From assembly GCF_001758785.1 (NCBI RefSeq), contig NZ_LROM01000071.1:1-64000 (forward strand): a stretch of DNA of 64,000 nt. Reading direction: 5' to 3'. The notes beneath the pieces were generated by a model that saw only the letters and a program-made list of their open reading frames with translations, was not told the DNA's origin and made no database searches. The position numbers and the translations under genes are program-made. Position 1 is the stretch's first letter; the number at the start of each line of letters is the position of its first letter. This document shows, one piece after another, positions 42,997-51,691 of this stretch. This stretch comes from Duganella phyllosphaerae. Lineage in GTDB: Bacteria > Pseudomonadota > Gammaproteobacteria > Burkholderiales > Burkholderiaceae_D.

Positions 42997-44504
42997 TGAA
43001 GCGCGGCGCCAGGCTGTATGCCAGCTTGCTGGCTTTGCCACTGCTGACGCTGTGCGCCAGCGCGCAGGCGGAAGCCGAGGCCGAGTCGAAAATGATCGCG
43101 GCCGTGAAAACCGTCGGTGAACTGCCACCCGCACCGCCGCACCAGTGGAGCGACCTGGCCGCGGACCTGAACGACAATCGCGCGGCCGGCAACGGCCTGG
43201 TGTCGGCGCCGGCGCTGCAGCGCTATCTGAACCGGCTCTACACCAGCATCAAGACTGCCGCCGGCGTGCCCGAGTGGCCGGGCCAGGTGTATATCTCGTC
43301 CGACACCACGCTCAACGCCCATGCGTCGGCGTCGGGCAATATCTACCTGCACATGGGGCTGATTCAATCGGCCGAATCGGAAGATGAAATTTACGGCGTC
43401 ATGGCGCATGAATTCGCCCACGTCTACCTGAACCACCAGGCCGCCTACGAGGCGCACCAGGTCACGTCGAATGTGGCAGCCGGCGCCAAGGCGCTGCTGC
43501 TGGGGTTTTTCAAGAAGAAGCTGCCGGGTACCAATACCAGCTGGAGTCCGTTCGACAGCGTGGCGCTGGTCGATTCGGTGGTGCACGAATCACTGCTGCC
43601 GGTCTGGCAACGCGACGTGGAGGAACAGGCCGACATGTTTGCCGGCACCCTGATGCTGCGCGAACGCTATTCTTATCCCGCAGGCTACAAGGTGTTCCTC
43701 GAGCGGCTGGCCACGCTGGAACAGCGCGACGTGGCGCCGTCGCCGTTTGCACAGAACGCTGTTGCTGGCGCTGGTGCCGGTACCGGCGCCGCTGTCGCGC
43801 CGGCAACCGGTGCTGCCCGCAAAACCCACGCCACCGCGCGCGAGCGCGAAGAGGTGCTGACCGCCAAAATGCTGCCGCTGATGCCGCGCCCGCGTCCCGC
43901 GCCGCGCAAGCAGGAATGGCAAGCCGTGCTGCAAGAGCAGGAGACCGCCGAACTGCTGGCCCATTTCGCGCTGCGCGCCGACATCGCCAGGCTGCAAGCG
44001 GCAGGACGCCATGCCGACGCCGTCAAACTGGCGCAAAAGGCAGCATCGGGCGCCACCGCCGGCGACGCCACCATGCTGCTGGTGCTGCAAGACGCGATGA
44101 GCAAAGCCGGTACCAACATCGATGAGCAGCGCACTGTGCTGCTGCGCAACCGCAACTGGCCGGAGCGCGCCTGGTCGCTGCAATACCAGGCGGCCGCGCT
44201 GGTCAAACCGGAGCAGGCTGCCTTCGCGAAAGAGTTCTTGCAGGAGCAATACGCGTACTTCGGCGAAACGCCGCGCACGTGGCCGGACATGGTGGGCTTT
44301 TATTTCCGCAACGATGACAAGATGTCGCAGATGGCCCTCTCGCTCAAGTGCGTCACCGATGCGCGCTTCCGCGATGCCTGCAGCGAACGCGCCCGGACCG
44401 ACGCCCAGCGCCAGCAGGCCGCCGCCCAGCAGGCCGCGCGCGAACAGCAGCAGGCGGACAGCCTGCAGAAAAAAATCAACACGATTTTCAAGATCAAGCA
44501 GTGA
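42996..44504 (+). CDS. Periplasmic M48-family zinc metalloprotease
   Basis: The 502-aa protein has a signal peptide (about residues 1-26), the zinc motif HEFAH (138-142) and the downstream glutamate helix EEQADMFAG. An alanine- and proline-rich linker (about 250-285) follows, then an alpha-helical C-terminal region of TPR-like character ending in a Gln-rich coiled coil. BepA-type relatives act in outer membrane quality control. Third gene of the CHASE2 operon; start chosen at the ATG that overlaps the SH3 gene stop rather than an upstream GTG. Confidence 0.87.
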   Translation: MKRGARLYASLLALPLLTLCASAQAEAEAESKMIAAVKTVGELPPAPPHQWSDLAADLNDNRAAGNGLVSAPALQRYLNRLYTSIKTAAGVPEWPGQVYISSDTTLNAHASASGNIYLHMGLIQSAESEDEIYGVMAHEFAHVYLNHQAAYEAHQVTSNVAAGAKALLLGFFKKKLPGTNTSWSPFDSVALVDSVVHESLLPVWQRDVEEQADMFAGTLMLRERYSYPAGYKVFLERLATLEQRDVAPSPFAQNAVAGAGAGTGAAVAPATGAARKTHATAREREEVLTAKMLPLMPRPRPAPRKQEWQAVLQEQETAELLAHFALRADIARLQAAGRHADAVKLAQKAASGATAGDATMLLVLQDAMSKAGTNIDEQRTVLLRNRNWPERAWSLQYQAAALVKPEQAAFAKEFLQEQYAYFGETPRTWPDMVGFYFRNDDKMSQMALSLKCVTDARFRDACSERARTDAQRQQAAAQQAAREQQQADSLQKKINTIFKIKQ

Positions 44505-44532
44505 TGCTGCCTGCGCCAGCGCACCGATCAAT

Positions 44533-45021
44533 CTAGTCGCTGGTAGCGGTCACCGCGATTGCCGCCTCGATACGGGCCACGTCGATTTTCTGCATCGTCA
44601 TCATGGCCTGGAACGCCCGCTGCGCCACCTCCCCGCCCTGCGCGATGGCATCGGTGAGCACGCGCGGCGTGATTTGCCACGACAGGCCCCAGCGGTCCTT
44701 GCACCAGCCGCATTCGCTGGCCACGCCGCCGTTGTCGATGATGGCGTTCCAGTAGCGGTCGGTCTCGGCCTGGTCGTCCGTGGCGATCTGGAACGAGAAG
44801 GCTTCGCTGTGGCGGAAAGTGTCGCCACCGTTCAAGCCGATGCAGGCGACGCCGCACACGGTAAATTCCACCGTCAGCACGTCGCCCGCACTGCCGCTGG
44901 GATAGTCGGCCGGGGCCAGGTGCACCGGACCGACCGCACTGTCGGGAAACACGCTGGCATAGAAGTTGGCGGCCTGCAGGGCGTCGCGGTCGTACCACAG
45001 GCAAATAGTATTTTTAGCCAT
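44533..45021 (-). CDS. VOC-superfamily protein (PhnB/3-demethylubiquinone-like)
   Basis: The 162-aa protein has the PhnB-type vicinal oxygen chelate pattern: ICLWYDRDALQAANFYASVFPDS at the start, FTVCGVACIGLNGG, EAFSFQIATDDQAE, then CGWCKDRWGLSWQITPRVL. Such proteins often bind small ligands; no reaction is assigned. The start at 45021 is 7 nt from GAGGAG; the adjoining ATG at 45024 is too close. Confidence 0.87.
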   Translation of the reverse strand: MAKNTICLWYDRDALQAANFYASVFPDSAVGPVHLAPADYPSGSAGDVLTVEFTVCGVACIGLNGGDTFRHSEAFSFQIATDDQAETDRYWNAIIDNGGVASECGWCKDRWGLSWQITPRVLTDAIAQGGEVAQRAFQAMMTMQKIDVARIEAAIAVTATSD

Positions 45022-45119
45022 CATCACTCTCCTCGGGAAGGTTGGCGAGAGAGGAAATACTACGCCGAAGGCAGACAACGGGCCGCACGCTGCATGATTA
45101 CAAAATGGTTACCACATGG

Positions 45120-47156
45120 TTACCACATGAGCACGCGCTGCTCCGGCGGCAAATACATCGGATCACCGGGCTTGATGTCGAACGCTTCGTAGAAGCCTGG
45201 CTGGTTCATTACCGTGCCCTTGGCGCGGAATTCGCCGGGCGAGTGGGGGTCGCTCTTGATCTGGGCGATAGCCGCTTCGGGGCGCAGCTTGGCGCGCCAT
45301 TTCTGGGCAAAGCCGATGTACAGGCGCTGCTCGCCGGTCAGGCCGTCGATGACGGGCGATGGCTTGCCGCCCAGCGAGCGCTGGTACGCCTTGTAGGTGA
45401 GCGACAGGCCGGAGTTGTCGCCGATGTTTTCACCGAGCGTCAGCTCGCCGTTGATGTGGTAGCCCGGCACCGGGCTGTAGGCGCCGTATTGCTTGACCAG
45501 GCCGGCGGCGCGGGCCTTGAAGGCGGTGCGGTCTGCCGGCGTCCACCAGTTGCGCAGGCGGCCCTTGGCATCGTACTGGCTACCGGAGTCGTCGAAGGCG
45601 TGGCTGATTTCGTGGCCGAAAGTGATGCCCAGCAGGCCGTAGTTCACCGCGTCTTCCGCCTTGACGTTGAAGAACGGCGGTTGCAGGATCGCGGCCGGAA
45701 TCGTGATCGAATTGAGCGCCGGGCTGTAGCTGGCGTTGACGGTTTGCGGCGTCATCGACCATTCGTCGCGGTCCACCGGCTTGCCCAGCTTGTCGAAGTT
45801 GTTCTGACGGCTCCAGGCGCGCGCGGCGCGCACGTTGGCGACCAGGTCCTTCGGCTGGGTTTTCATGGCGCTGTAGTCGCGCCATTTGTCCGGGTAGGCG
45901 ATCTTCGGTTTCAATGCAGCCAGCTTGAGCTGCGCTTCCTTCTTGGTCTCGGCACTCATCCAGTCCAGGTGCTCGATGCCGTCCCTGAACGACGCGACGA
46001 AATTGTCGAACATGGCCATCACGCGCGGACGCGTTTCCGGCGGCAGGTACATCGCCACGTATTTTTTGCCGACCGCGTCGCCCAGTGCACCATCGGTGAA
46101 TTTCAACGCCAGCTGCCACAACGGTTCGCTTTGCGGCACGCCGCGCAGGGTGGTGCCTTCGAAGGCAAAGCGCTCTTTGACTGCCGCGCTGTCCAGGTAC
46201 GAGGCGTAGCTTTCGACGATGCGCCAGTTCAGGTAGCTCTTCCAGGCGTCGAGCGGCACGGCCGCCACGGTCTCGGAAAAGCCGGTCAGGAAGCTCGGCT
46301 GGCGCACCACGGCCGAGCTCTCCTTGGCCGCGTAGCCGGCAGCGGCAAAGTAGGCGTTCCAGTCGAAGGCTGGGGCCAGCGCGGCAAACTTGTCCAAGTC
46401 CACGCGGTTATACGATTTGACGGGATCGCGCATCTGCACCCGGGTCCATTGCACGGCGGCCAGGCGGGTCTCGATGTCGAGCACCTGGGCGGCGTGGGCG
46501 GCGGCCTGCTTGTCGCCGCTCATGGCGAGCATGGCCTCGACATGCTTGAGGTACTTGTCGCGCACGGCCTTGAGCTTGGCGTCGTCGTCCTTCAGGTAGT
46601 AGTCGCGGTCGGGCAGGCCCAGGCCGGACTGGCTGACGTTGATGGTGTAGCGCTCGGGATCCTGCGCATCGGGCGCCACGCCGGCCGAAAACGGTGTCTG
46701 GATGCCGCTGCGCTGCAGCGCTGCGAACAATGCCGGCAAGTCCTGCTTGTCCTTCAGGGCGGCCACACTGGCCAGTTCGGCCTTGAGCGGCTTGAAGCCG
46801 GCAGCGTTGCGCGCCTTTTCATTCATGTAGCTGGTGTACAGGTCGGCGATCTTGCGAGTGTCGCTGCCGGACTTGCCCGGGTGCTTGACCGTGTCGTCGA
46901 ACAGCGCGCGCAACTGGCCCTGGGCAATCTCGCGCAGCTCCACGTACGTGCCCCAGGTCGATTTGTCGGCCGGGATCTCGGTGTTGCGGGCCCACACGCC
47001 GTTGACATAACCATAAAAATCAACCTTGGGGCTGACAGCCGGATCGAGGGTTTTGAGGTCGATGCCGGAGACAGGCGCAGCCGTTTCGGCGCGCAACGAT
47101 GGGGAGGACAGGGCAAGCAAGGCGCAACAGGCGGCGCTGATCAGCGTACGGTACAC
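45120..47156 (-). CDS. M13-family (neprilysin-like) zinc endopeptidase
   Basis: The 678-aa protein starts at GTG with AAGGA upstream and has a signal peptide (about residues 1-23). It carries the M13 N-terminal domain (DFYGYVNGVWARNTEIPADKS) and catalytic domain with NASYSP, GITFGHEISHAFDDSGSQYD (HExxH) and ENIGDNSGLSL (third ligand). It ends PPEQRVLMW, the typical C-terminal Trp of the family. It would degrade short peptides in the periplasm. Confidence 0.93.
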   Translation of the reverse strand: MYRTLISAACCALLALSSPSLRAETAAPVSGIDLKTLDPAVSPKVDFYGYVNGVWARNTEIPADKSTWGTYVELREIAQGQLRALFDDTVKHPGKSGSDTRKIADLYTSYMNEKARNAAGFKPLKAELASVAALKDKQDLPALFAALQRSGIQTPFSAGVAPDAQDPERYTINVSQSGLGLPDRDYYLKDDDAKLKAVRDKYLKHVEAMLAMSGDKQAAAHAAQVLDIETRLAAVQWTRVQMRDPVKSYNRVDLDKFAALAPAFDWNAYFAAAGYAAKESSAVVRQPSFLTGFSETVAAVPLDAWKSYLNWRIVESYASYLDSAAVKERFAFEGTTLRGVPQSEPLWQLALKFTDGALGDAVGKKYVAMYLPPETRPRVMAMFDNFVASFRDGIEHLDWMSAETKKEAQLKLAALKPKIAYPDKWRDYSAMKTQPKDLVANVRAARAWSRQNNFDKLGKPVDRDEWSMTPQTVNASYSPALNSITIPAAILQPPFFNVKAEDAVNYGLLGITFGHEISHAFDDSGSQYDAKGRLRNWWTPADRTAFKARAAGLVKQYGAYSPVPGYHINGELTLGENIGDNSGLSLTYKAYQRSLGGKPSPVIDGLTGEQRLYIGFAQKWRAKLRPEAAIAQIKSDPHSPGEFRAKGTVMNQPGFYEAFDIKPGDPMYLPPEQRVLMW

Positions 47157-47305
47157 AGGATTCCTTCAGGGTTAATCAGGAGGCACATGCCAGTGTTGGT
47201 CACACCAGGAATGCGACAAAAGATTATACCTATCAAGCAATACCGAAAACAGGGCGAATATGTATCAAGCCAGGATACAAACCAATTCGCCGGTGGCGCT
47301 CCATT

Positions 47306-47887
47306 TCACCCCAGAGCTTGCCGCAGATTGTGCAACCAGCCGATGGCAATGGCGCCCGAATCGTCACGATCGACAGCCTTGGCCTCTGCCACGATGTCAC
47401 TGTCACTGTCACTGTCACTGCCGGCCGCGAGTGCGGCCAGCGCCACGAGGGATTTGTAATACGTCGCGTGCCTGGCCAGCGCATCGGCGGCCCGCTCCTG
47501 GAACCCGGCATCGATGTAAGCCGCTGTCGCCACCAGTTGCGGCGCGGTCCAGCTGCCTGCCCGGATGCGCTGCCACAGCGCCTCGATCGTCCGCGGAGAG
47601 GTAAAACCCGCAGCCAGCGCGATACATGCAATGTTGTGATACCGCCAGTTCAGGGAGCCGAGAAGGTGCACGATGTCCGTTTCGAGTTGCCCACCAAGTT
47701 GAGCGCCCAGAAACGATCTGATCTTGTCCACCTCCTGCTGCGCCGCACTGCCTGTCAGCGACAGAAACGCCAGGTAGTTGAAACGGCTGACCCGGTGCGG
47801 ACGACCGTCGAATTCACCGTCGGTAAAGAACAGCGTTTGCGACGCTGCGGCTTCGGCCGCACGGTCGATCGGTGGAAATTCGCGCAT
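47306..47887 (-). CDS. Hypothetical protein with an Asp-Ser repeat
   Basis: The 193-aa protein has GAGGA upstream of its ATG and no signal or membrane helix. It is rich in alpha-helical segments such as FLGAQLGGQLETDIVHLLGSLNWRYH. Residues near 165-172 read GSDSDSDSD, encoded by four tandem copies of a hexanucleotide. I do not recognise a family. Confidence 0.65.
   Translation of the reverse strand: MREFPPIDRAAEAAASQTLFFTDGEFDGRPHRVSRFNYLAFLSLTGSAAQQEVDKIRSFLGAQLGGQLETDIVHLLGSLNWRYHNIACIALAAGFTSPRTIEALWQRIRAGSWTAPQLVATAAYIDAGFQERAADALARHATYYKSLVALAALAAGSDSDSDSDIVAEAKAVDRDDSGAIAIGWLHNLRQALG
47396..47419. repeat. Hexanucleotide tandem repeat (GTCACT x4) inside a gene
   Basis: Four exact copies of GTCACT encode Ser-Asp pairs on the minus strand within the hypothetical gene at 47306-47887. 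Gain or loss of units would keep the frame. Confidence 0.9.
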
Positions 47888-48013
47888 ACCATCCTCGACA
47901 GCAAAAATCCGATTGTGGCAGTGCCGGGACGACCATGACAACACCGGTGGTATCGCAAAAAAAAGCCGCGCGGCCCTGGTGGGCGGCGCGGCTCGAAGCA
48001 CTGCACAGGAAGA

Positions 48014-48670
48014 TCAGTCCTTGGTGGCGGCGGCCATGAACACCAGCACCACGCACGGCACCAGCAAACCGGTAAAGCCGAACGACATGTAGGCATAGGC
48101 GCCGAGGATACAGCCGGCGGCAAAGGCCAGCACCGGCCATACCAGCACCTTGCAGCGACCCAGCGCTGCCGGGTCGCCGCGCAGCGAGTCGGTCAGTTCG
48201 ATCACCAGCTGGGTGACGTTACCGGTCATCACCGTGGTGGCGGCCGACTTACCGAGCAGCAGCTTGCCGTAGGCGTTTTGGGTGGCCATGGCGCCGGCGC
48301 AGATCATGCCGGTAAGCAGGCTCAGCGGTTGGTGGGCATTGGCCATCGGCGAGGCGATATCAGCGCACACCACGGTGGCTACCAGCAGGAACAGTTGCAG
48401 CAGATAGCTGTTGCGCAGTGCGGGGCTGCTGTTGCGCTCCCAGTGCAGGATCAGCATGCGCGAAATGGCCACGAACAAAATGAAAACCGGGAACACCAGC
48501 AATTTCGGGATGATCTCGTGCGCCGGTTCGACCAGCGCGCGGCCGATCAGCACGAAGTTGCCCGTGACGTGGGCGGTGAACAGCCCGAACAGGCCGATAA
48601 AGCCCAGTGTGTCGACATAGCCGCCCAAAAATGCCAGCGATATGCCTTGCTTGATATTGCCTCGTTCCAT
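48014..48670 (-). CDS. DUF1275 (YoaK-type) membrane protein
   Basis: The 218-aa protein has six hydrophobic segments and DUF1275 hallmarks: LAFLGGYVDTLGFIGLFGLFTAHVTGNFVLIG and MATQNAYGKLLLGKSAATTVMTGNVTQLVIEL. AAGGAA precedes the ATG. Function is unknown; some members look transporter-like. It is downstream of the DoxX gene across a 9-bp tandem repeat. Confidence 0.88.
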   Translation of the reverse strand: MERGNIKQGISLAFLGGYVDTLGFIGLFGLFTAHVTGNFVLIGRALVEPAHEIIPKLLVFPVFILFVAISRMLILHWERNSSPALRNSYLLQLFLLVATVVCADIASPMANAHQPLSLLTGMICAGAMATQNAYGKLLLGKSAATTVMTGNVTQLVIELTDSLRGDPAALGRCKVLVWPVLAFAAGCILGAYAYMSFGFTGLLVPCVVLVFMAAATKD

Positions 48671-48683
48671 ACTGTTTCCTTAA

Positions 48684-48755
48684 TTGCTTGAAATGCTTAA
48701 ATTACTTAACTTACTTAAATTACTTAAATCACTTGAGTTACTCGAGTTACTTTAC
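48684..48755. repeat. Degenerate 9-bp tandem repeat (eight units)
   Basis: Eight consecutive 9-mers fit (t/a)t(a/g)ctt(a/g)a(a/g/c): TTGCTTGAA, ATGCTTAAA, TTACTTAAC, two identical TTACTTAAA, TCACTTGAG, TTACTCGAG and TTACTTTAC. The last unit includes the stop codon of the DoxX gene. The array fills the gap to DUF1275 and is strikingly AT-rich for this genome. Confidence 0.85.
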
Positions 48756-49189
48756 TTCGGCGGAGCCAGACGGCGCTCCGCGAGGTCGAGCCAGGCGACC
48801 AGCAGGAATGCCCCGGCCAGGCCCAGGTGCTCGAAGAAACCGTTCTCGGCCGACATGCGGGCGGCGCCCGTCATCTGCCAGAACGGTCCGGCAACGGCCG
48901 ATGCCATCACCGTAAACACGGCCAGGTAACCAGCCCCGAGCCAGCGGTAGAAGCCGGTCAGTATCATCAACGAGCAGCCAAGCTCACCGATGATGACGAC
49001 CGCCGCCATCGGCGCGGCCGGCGACACGCCGAAGTGCTCCATCTCGGCAATCGCCGAGTTGAAGTCGGCCAGCTTGTCGATACCGCCCTGCAGGTACGCA
49101 GAGCACAGCAGCAACAGGCAAACCCGGCGCACCCACGGTGCGCGCAGGAAAGCCGGCAGCGTCGGGGCCAACACCGTGGGGCCCGACAT
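48752..49189 (-). CDS. DoxX-family membrane protein
   Basis: The 145-aa protein has four helices and DoxX features: LLLLCSAYLQGGIDKLADFNSAIAEMEHFG, then MAAVVIIGELGCSLMILTGFYRWLGAGYLAVFTVMA. It ends ENGFFEHLGLAGAFLLVAWLDLAER. It overlaps the amidohydrolase stop (TGATG) and is the third gene of the XapX operon. Unlike the other DoxX relative at 40.3 kb it keeps the classic GGIDKL segment. Confidence 0.87.
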   Translation of the reverse strand: MSGPTVLAPTLPAFLRAPWVRRVCLLLLCSAYLQGGIDKLADFNSAIAEMEHFGVSPAAPMAAVVIIGELGCSLMILTGFYRWLGAGYLAVFTVMASAVAGPFWQMTGAARMSAENGFFEHLGLAGAFLLVAWLDLAERRLAPPK

Positions 49190-51120
49190 CACACCGCCCA
49201 GCAGGCGCAGCCCAACGCACCCCAGAAACTCTTGAGGTCGGTGGTAGGCAGCTTGCTGGCCCACGCCGAAGCGTGCTGGTGGCCGTGGACGTTACACTCG
49301 TTGGCGCAGCCGCACGATGCCGCCTGGGCACGCAGTTGGGCTTGCTGCTGCTTGCGCTTTTCCAGTTCCTGCAAGGCAGCGCGGTTATTGCCGATCTGTT
49401 CTCCCCAGCCGGCGTAACCGCCGAAGCGGCGCACCGGCGACCAGTCCGGCATGGCCGGTGGCGGTGGCGTGTCGAGCGCGGCGAAGCGACCGGACGCGTA
49501 CACGACTTTGCCACCAACGATCGTCAGCTCGGACGTCATGTCGGTGATCTCGCTCTCGGCGCACGCATAGAAATCCTTGTCCGGCACGATCAGGTCGGCC
49601 AGCTGACCCGCTTCGATGCGGCCCTTCTTGCCTTCTTCGTTCGAGAACCAGGTGGTGTTCTCGGTCCACATGCGCAGCGCCGTCTCGCGGTCGAGGCAGT
49701 TGGCGCGTGGGTACAGCTGCATGCCGCTCACGGTCTTGCCGGTGATGAGCCACGACAGCGACACCCACGGGTTGTACGAGGCCACGCGCGTGGCGTCGGT
49801 ACCGGCCGAGGTTTTCACGCCCGCTTCGAGGATTTTTTTCACGGGAGGCGTGGCTTCCGCGGCGCCGTGGCCGTAACGCTCGACGAAGTATTCGCCCTGG
49901 TACGCCATGCGGTGCTGCACGGCCACGCCGCCGCCCAGTGCGGCAATCCGGTCGATCGAGCGGTCGGAGATGGTTTCGGCGTGATCGAAGAACCAGTTCA
50001 GGCCCGTCAGCGGAATGTCCTGGTTCACGCGCTCGAACACGTCCAGCGCGCGGCTGATGGTTTCGTCGTAGGTGGCGTGCATGCGCCATGGCCAGCGGTT
50101 CTGCGCCAGGATGCGCACCACGCCTTCGAGGTCGTCTTCCATGGTGTCCGGCAGGTCCGGACGCGGCTCGCGAAAGTCCTCGAAGTCCGCTGCCGAGAAG
50201 GTCAGCATTTCGCCGGCGCCGTTGTGGCGGAAGTAGTCGTCGCCCTGCTGGTAGGTCACGCTCTGGGTCCAGTTGAGGAAGTCTTCCTTTTCCTTTTTCG
50301 GCTTTTGGGTAAACAGGTTGTAGGCCAGGCGGATGGTCAGCTGCTTGGCGTCCGACAGCTGCTGGATCACTTCGTAGTCGTCCGGGTAGTTCTGGAAACC
50401 GCCGCCAGCGTCCAGCACACCGGTCACGCCCAGGCGATTGAGTTCGCGCATGAAGTGACGGGTGGAGTTGACCTGGTATTCGAGCGGCAGCTTGGGGCCC
50501 TTGGCCAACGTGGAGTACAGGATCGCCGCATTCGGCTTGGCCAGCAGCAGGCCGGTCGGGTTGCCCGAACCGTCGCGCAGGATCTGGCCGCCCGCCGGCT
50601 CCGGCGTGTCCTTGGTGTAGCCCACGGCGCGTAGCGCGGCGCCGTTGAGCAGCGCGCGGTCGTACAGATGCAGGATGAACACCGGGGTGTCGGGCGCCAC
50701 CGCGTTCAGCTCCTCGATGGTCGGCAAACGCTTTTCGATGAACTGGTGTTCGGTGAAACCGCCCACCACGCGCACCCATTGCGGCGCCGGGGTGATGTCC
50801 ACCTGCGCCTTGAGCATGCCCATGGCGTCGGCCAGGCTGCGCACGCCGTCCCAGCGCAGTTCGAGGTTGAAGTTCAGACCGCCGCGAATGATGTGGCAGT
50901 GGTTGTCGATCAGGCCTGGCAGCACGCGCTTGCCATGCAGGTCGATGACCTGGGTGTTGGGACCGGCCAGCGCCATGATTTCGTTGGCGCGGCCCACGTG
51001 GGTAAAGCGACCGTCCTTGATGGCGACCGCTTCCGCGTGCGGGTTGCTGCGATCGAGCGTGGTAAACAGGCCGCGATGCAGGATCAGGTCAGGCGTGGCG
51101 TTGGCGGTGGGTTGGGACAT
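49189..51120 (-). CDS. YtcJ-like amidohydrolase with Cys/His-rich C-terminal tail
   Basis: The protein (about 643 aa) is a metal-dependent amidohydrolase. It contains GKRVLPGLIDNHCHIIRGG (first metal motif), GVLDAGGGFQ, WRMHATYDETI, WFFDHAETI and SAGTDATRVASYNPWVSL. It ends with a 60-residue extension containing CGCANECNVHGHQH, which looks metal-binding. Relatives hydrolyse formamides or other amides; the substrate is unknown. The ATG at 51120 is 6 nt from GAGGAG, while the adjacent ATG at 51123 is 3 nt. Both overlap the XapX stop. Confidence 0.85.
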   Translation of the reverse strand: MSQPTANATPDLILHRGLFTTLDRSNPHAEAVAIKDGRFTHVGRANEIMALAGPNTQVIDLHGKRVLPGLIDNHCHIIRGGLNFNLELRWDGVRSLADAMGMLKAQVDITPAPQWVRVVGGFTEHQFIEKRLPTIEELNAVAPDTPVFILHLYDRALLNGAALRAVGYTKDTPEPAGGQILRDGSGNPTGLLLAKPNAAILYSTLAKGPKLPLEYQVNSTRHFMRELNRLGVTGVLDAGGGFQNYPDDYEVIQQLSDAKQLTIRLAYNLFTQKPKKEKEDFLNWTQSVTYQQGDDYFRHNGAGEMLTFSAADFEDFREPRPDLPDTMEDDLEGVVRILAQNRWPWRMHATYDETISRALDVFERVNQDIPLTGLNWFFDHAETISDRSIDRIAALGGGVAVQHRMAYQGEYFVERYGHGAAEATPPVKKILEAGVKTSAGTDATRVASYNPWVSLSWLITGKTVSGMQLYPRANCLDRETALRMWTENTTWFSNEEGKKGRIEAGQLADLIVPDKDFYACAESEITDMTSELTIVGGKVVYASGRFAALDTPPPPAMPDWSPVRRFGGYAGWGEQIGNNRAALQELEKRKQQQAQLRAQAASCGCANECNVHGHQHASAWASKLPTTDLKSFWGALGCACWAV

Positions 51121-51386
51121 CATGCGCTCCTCTTGGTGTCGTCGGTTTTTTGGGCGCCCGGCAGTTCACCGAAGCAGTGTGGCTTGACGTGGTCTTCCAC
51201 CCACGAGACCTTGGTCGCTTCGGGCTTGATCCACGTGCGCACCAGCGGCGGAATCTGCTCGCCGATCAGGATGCCGGCCAGGCCGAGCAAGGCGATCACC
51301 GGCGGCGCCGGCGAACGTACATTCAACAACGCGTAGATGACACCGACCAGCAGGCCGGTAGCGATCGATATGACATACATTCTCAT
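51120..51386 (-). CDS. XapX-domain small membrane protein
   Basis: The 88-aa protein has two hydrophobic segments, YVISIATGLLVGVIYALLN and PPVIALLGLAGILIGEQ, matching the XapX domain. The start follows AGGAG by 10 nt. XapX is found beside hydrolases in proteobacteria and has no known reaction. First gene of the operon with amidohydrolase and DoxX. Confidence 0.87.
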   Translation of the reverse strand: MRMYVISIATGLLVGVIYALLNVRSPAPPVIALLGLAGILIGEQIPPLVRTWIKPEATKVSWVEDHVKPHCFGELPGAQKTDDTKRSA

Positions 51387-51691
51387 GGTGGGGCGCTCCT
51401 TAAAAGTCAAAACTGTACTACCTGAAGTCCGGCGCCACACCTGTCTTTGGGCAGGGGGCGCAGCTTCAAATTGGAGAGCACAGTGTAGGGGCGCGGCCCG
51501 GCCTTGCCATCACTGGTATTGACCCTTTGCCACTACCTCTTTCGGGTAATGCTGCGCCCTATCCCTTTCGTATCACCCTATCTAGGGAGGGACGTACCCC
51601 CGGATCGGGTCGTGGCAATTTGCACAATCGCAGGTACGCTGTGGTCACGCTGGCGAACCATCGCCGGCACGGCAAACACGGAGAAAACGAT
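51387..51691. other. Divergent intergenic region
   Basis: I see no gene in these 305 bp, which should hold promoters for the XapX operon and the LuxR-type regulator. No consensus hexamer pair is convincing. A CTATCTAGGGAGGGACGTACC segment near 51580 has local symmetry but no clear role. Confidence 0.4.

Noticed and set aside
48684..48755. Possible CRISPR array
   Set aside because: The 9-bp units are contiguous with no spacers and no cas genes are nearby.
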